DNA from: Ryuthela nishihirai
Lineage: Eukaryota > Arthropoda > Arachnida > Araneae > Heptathelidae
Direction: 5' to 3'
Assembly (NCBI GenBank): GCA_038380435.1
Contig: JAWZYU010000034.1
Coordinates: forward strand, 25,337,404 to 25,401,403
DNA length: 64,000 nucleotides
Below are positions 60,830 to 64,000 of the stretch, in pieces. Within the stretch, counting starts at the first letter, position 1. Every line of letters begins with the position of its first letter. Position numbers and translations under genes: made by a program. The notes beneath the pieces were generated by a model, which did not search any database, was not told the origin of the DNA, and saw only the letters and a program-made list of their open reading frames with translations.

Positions 60830-62810
60830 CTACATTTGGCCATTTGACTTCCAATTTTGCCAACTAGCCATAATTTCACAGAAATAATCCCGATATTTAC
60901 ATCTCGTCTGAATTGTAGCAAGTGAGTGTGAATTTTCCCAAATCCCCTAGAATTGGCCAACTCTCCTTAATTTAACAAAACCAATCCAAATTATCACAAC
61001 TCGCCCGTATTTTCCAAGTGGATTCGAATTTTGCCACCTGCACAAGATTTTGCCAACTCACTGTATTTTTACAGAAAAAAATCGCAATTTTTACATCTTC
61101 CCTGAATTTGCCAAGTCACTTCGAATTTATTTAATTGCACAAGAAAGGCACAATTTTCACAACTCCCCTGTATTTTATCAAGTGGCTTCGAATTTTCCCA
61201 ACTCCCCTAGATTTTGCCAAGAGTTCTCGGTTTTTCCAACTCTACTTAATTTCACAAAACCAATCGCAATTTTTACAACTCACCTGTACTTTACCAAGTG
61301 GTTTCCAGTTTTGCCAACTTCCCTAGATTTTGCTAAGTTGACTCGATTTTACCAGCTCTCCTTAATTTCGCAAAACAATCCCAGTTTTTACATCTCTAAT
61401 GAATTTGTCGTCACTTCAAATTTTTCAAACTCCCCAAAATTTTGTCAAGTTTTCTCGATTTTCTCCACTCTCTTTAATTTCACAAAAACAATCCGAATTT
61501 TCACAACTCGCCCGTATTTTACCAAGTGGATTCGAATTTTGCTAACTGCCCTAAATTTTCTCAAGTATCCACGATTTTGCTAACTGTCCTAATCCCAATT
61601 TTTACATCTCACCTGATTTTGGCAAAGTCACTCTGAATTTTACCAACTCTCCTAGATACTGCAAAGTTGCCTCGATTTTGCCAACACGCCATAATTTTAT
61701 AGAAAAAAGATTCCAATTTTTACATTTCACCTGGATTTTTCCAACTCTCCACGATTTCGCCAAGTCACTCCAAATTTTGCCAACTCGCCATAATTTTACA
61801 GAAAAAAATCCCAATTTTTACAACTCACCTGAATTTTGCCAATTCCCCAAGATTTTGCCACGTCACTCCGAATTTTATCAACTCCCCAAGATTTTATCAA
61901 GTCACTCCGAATTTTGCCAATTTTCCACGATTTTGCCAAGTCACTCCGAATTTTGTCAACTGTCCCTAGATTTTGCCAACTCCCTAAGTTTTGCCAACTC
62001 GCGATAATTTTAACGGAAAAAATCCCAATTTTTACAACTCACCTGAATTTTACCAACTCCCCAAGATTTTACCAAGTCACTCCGAATTTTGTCAACTGCC
62101 TCTAGATTTTGCCAACTCCCTAAGTATTGCCAACTCGCCATAATTTTACGCAAAAACGTCCCAGTTTTTACATTTGACCTGAATTTTGCCAACTCTACAC
62201 GATTTTGCCAAGTCACTCCGAATTTTGCCAACTACCCCTAGATTTTGCCAACTCGCCAAAATTTTAGAGAAAAAAATCCCATTTTTTACATCTCATCTGA
62301 ATTTGAATTTTGTCAAGTCACTCCGAATTTTGCCAACTGCCCGTAGATTTTTCCAACTCCTAGATTTTGCCAACTTGCCATAATTTTATAGAAAAAATCC
62401 CAAATTTTACATCTCACCTGAATTTTGCCAACTCTCCACGATTTTGCCAGGTCACTCCGTATTTTGCCAACTCTCCAAGATTTTACCAGGTCACTCCGAA
62501 TTTTGTCAATTCCACAAAATTTTACCAAGTCACTCCGAATTTTGCCAACTCCCCAAGATTTTGCCAAGTTTTCCCGATTTTGCCAACTCACTTTACTTAT
62601 TGGCTTCGTATTATGCCAACTGCTCTAGATTTTGCCGTCTCTCTATTTTCCAAACTGCCCTAGATTTGCCAAGTTGCCTCGATTTTGACAACTCCGCTTA
62701 ATTTTACAAAAAAAAAGCTTTAAAAAAGTTCTGAAAAAAAAAACAAATTTTCACAGCTTACCTAGATTTTACGAAGTCGCTTAGAATTTTGCCAACTCCG
62801 AGTTACTTCG
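60830..62810 (+). repeat. 2-kb satellite, TTTTGCCAACTC-type unit
   Basis: Some 55-60 short segments of 30-40 bases built on AATTTTGCCAACTC and GATTTTGCCAAGTCACTCCG. Longer periods appear where ATTTTACAGAAAAAAATCCC and TTTTTACATCTCACCTG return about every 125-220 bases, so it is a higher-order repeat. Open frames across it are artefacts. Confidence 0.9.
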
Positions 62811-62924
62811 AAGGGGGAGCCTCCCCCCCATCCCCTATGTAGCTACTCTCCTGATTGTGGACAACAGTCTAATAATTCTCTTAACCAGTCTGTTTGAAGT
62901 CTGTTCGACATTTGAAACCGGTTG

Positions 62925-63035
62925 CACGCTCTATGTGGCTATGTGGCCATATAGAGCGCGCAACCGGCCATATATATGGCTATGTGGCCATATAGAGCGC
63001 GCAACCGGCCATATATATGGCTATGTGGCCATCAT
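62925..63035 (+). repeat. Short tandem repeat, GGCTATGTGGCCATATAGAG unit
   Basis: Two full and one partial unit of 57 bases, each with GAGCGCGCAACCGGCC. Confidence 0.85.
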
Positions 63036-63076
63036 ATTTCAAAGTTTCGAAATGGGATACTTCATTTAAAAACCAG

Positions 63077-63456
63077 GGGCGGAGGTTGCTGAGTCGGTAG
63101 CGCTCCAGGCTCGTATTCTGCAGTTCCTGGGTTCGAGTCCCAGCTGAGTCAGCTTTGAGATTTATCTTCTGAAAACTCCCCGCTGTGCCCACGGTCAGTA
63201 GGGGACACCGATGGGCTTAGAAAGGCTGCCGTCCGTCGGATGGGACGTTAAGCCATGGAGAGCGAGAGAATCATAACCTGTGCACATTAAAAAACACACT
63301 GAATGGCCTTGACGGGAGGCTCCGTCTGTCTCTCAACAGCTGTTCCAGTGCTTACCGTGCCCCAACCTTCTCTGAGCCTTCGGGGTCCTTTTGACCTGGT
63401 CATTTAGCCCATGGTGTGCAAAAAAGTGCCGCTCAGAGGTAAAACAACCCAACTCG
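63077..63456 (+). mobile_element. SINE copy t, full length with target duplication
   Basis: Flanks TTTAAAAACC at 63,065-63,074 and 63,457-63,466. Head GTTGCTGAGTCGGTAGCG, B box GGTTCGAGTCC, tail GAGGTAAAACAACCCAAC. Confidence 0.9.
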
Positions 63457-63466
63457 TTTAAAAACC

Positions 63467-64000
63467 TTCTTAAAAAAACTGCAGTCTTTTAACCTTTTTG
63501 GCATTTGTTTTATGTTTTAATTGACAATGAAGTTACACGACTTAAAATATAGCTTAATTCTTTACAGCCCTTATAATAAAGCCCCCATGGGCGTCGTCAG
63601 AAAATTTTCCATCGGGTGCGGGGGGGGGGGAGGAGTAATGGATTGTTTCAGAGTGCAGTTGCGAATGAATTGAAACAAATTAATGTTTCAATATAGGAAT
63701 GTTTAGGTCGTGAAGTTCATTAATGAGACAGCTACGAATAGGACAATCATGCACAGGCAAAGTTAGAAAAAGGCACAGTTAGAAACCTAATGGAGCATGA
63801 AAACGGTTTCCTTTGCAATAGAGCATTACCACTTCAATTTCAGAATTACTAGCATTATCAAGGGGGGATCATAGCTCCCTTGCTCACTCCCCCCCTCGAT
63901 TCGGCCCTGATGATGTACTTATCATACCATAATGCACCTTAGGATACCCCAAAACGAAAACGGAAAAAAAGGAGAACTCATTTTTGAAACTGCAAGTTAA
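63467..64000. other. No gene; possible hAT-like remnant
   Basis: GGGCGTCGTCAGAAAATTTT with a G run at 63,586-63,632 and a C run with TCGATTCGGCCCTGATG at 63,886-63,912 resemble opposite ends of a small hAT-type element, but no target duplication was found. Confidence 0.3.

Larger units (their letters stand above)
60377..62853. mobile_element. hAT-like non-autonomous element filled with a satellite, 2.48 kb
   Basis: Ends CAGGAGCGTAGGTA and TAGCTACTCTCCTG are inverted repeats, flanked by a perfect 8-bp duplication ATTGTGGA (60,369-60,376 and 62,854-62,861). A run of about 20 G follows the left end, and a C/G-rich GGGGGAGCCTCCCCCCC precedes the right end. The interior is almost entirely tandem repeat. 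CAG...CTG termini and 8-bp duplication fit the hAT superfamily; no transposase is present. Confidence 0.8.

Noticed and set aside
61050..62663. Several open frames of 60-177 codons in the 60.8-62.8 kb satellite
   Set aside because: Both strands and several frames are open because of the short repeat unit; no start context or domain.
63586..63912. Second hAT-like element near the right edge
   Set aside because: G-run and C-run ends are suggestive, but I found no target duplication and the inverted match is short.

Overview
The window looks like repeat-dense nuclear DNA from an invertebrate animal, most likely an arthropod. I base this on a Polinton/adintovirus-like element, many tRNA-derived SINEs, RTE-like LINEs, a Gypsy LTR retrotransposon and several small cut-and-paste elements. 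No host gene is certain; one minus-strand open frame near 56.5-57.9 kb is the best candidate. No rRNA, functional tRNA gene or CRISPR array was seen. Species cannot be fixed from this sequence.

Layout. 1-8.26 kb: part of a Polinton (Maverick)/adintovirus-like element, all genes on the minus strand. In transcription order these are an acidic proline-rich protein, an RNase H-fold-like protein, two PC4-like proteins, a chromodomain integrase broken by one TGA, a minor capsid (penton-like) protein, a basic core-like protein, the major capsid protein, an adenain-type protease, a packaging ATPase and two small conserved proteins. The DNA polymerase is not seen and would lie left of the window. Behind the first gene lies a 155-bp tandem duplication and an array of GC-box/CRE-like sites. 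8.26-10.08 kb and 20.56-23.98 kb: two related ~315-bp-period satellites made from a SINE body that has lost its tRNA head. 10-12.3 kb: decayed LINE with a hAT-type MITE. 12.55-15.34 kb: a 2.79-kb inverted-repeat DNA element inside a SINE, with a TCTTAA target duplication. 16-17.2 kb: nested SINEs. 17.2-20.5 kb: mostly unique-looking DNA plus one palindromic element.

23.99-36.69 kb: a minus-strand RTE-like LINE split by a complete, young Gypsy retrotransposon (25,015-34,604; two ~928-bp LTRs, 4-bp target duplication ATAG). Gag and pol overlap at a canonical -1 slippery heptamer (TTTAAAC) directly before the gag stop. 37.25-39.94 kb: a second LINE copy in opposite orientation; more LINE pieces lie at 40.3, 41-42.2, 42.7-43.4 and 55-56 kb. 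43.9-63 kb: at least a dozen SINE copies, several with clear target duplications, minisatellites, a TA-flanked MITE, a CR1/Jockey-like LINE remnant (53.27-53.72 kb), the candidate host exon carrying two SINEs, and a 2.48-kb hAT-like element (60,377-62,853, 8-bp duplication ATTGTGGA) filled with a tandem repeat.

How it fits together: the window is a record of nested insertions. Only the Polinton-like and Gypsy genes look largely intact; LINE and SINE copies are mostly broken or diverged. The two best leads are the satellite born from a headless SINE and the hAT-like element that carries its own satellite.
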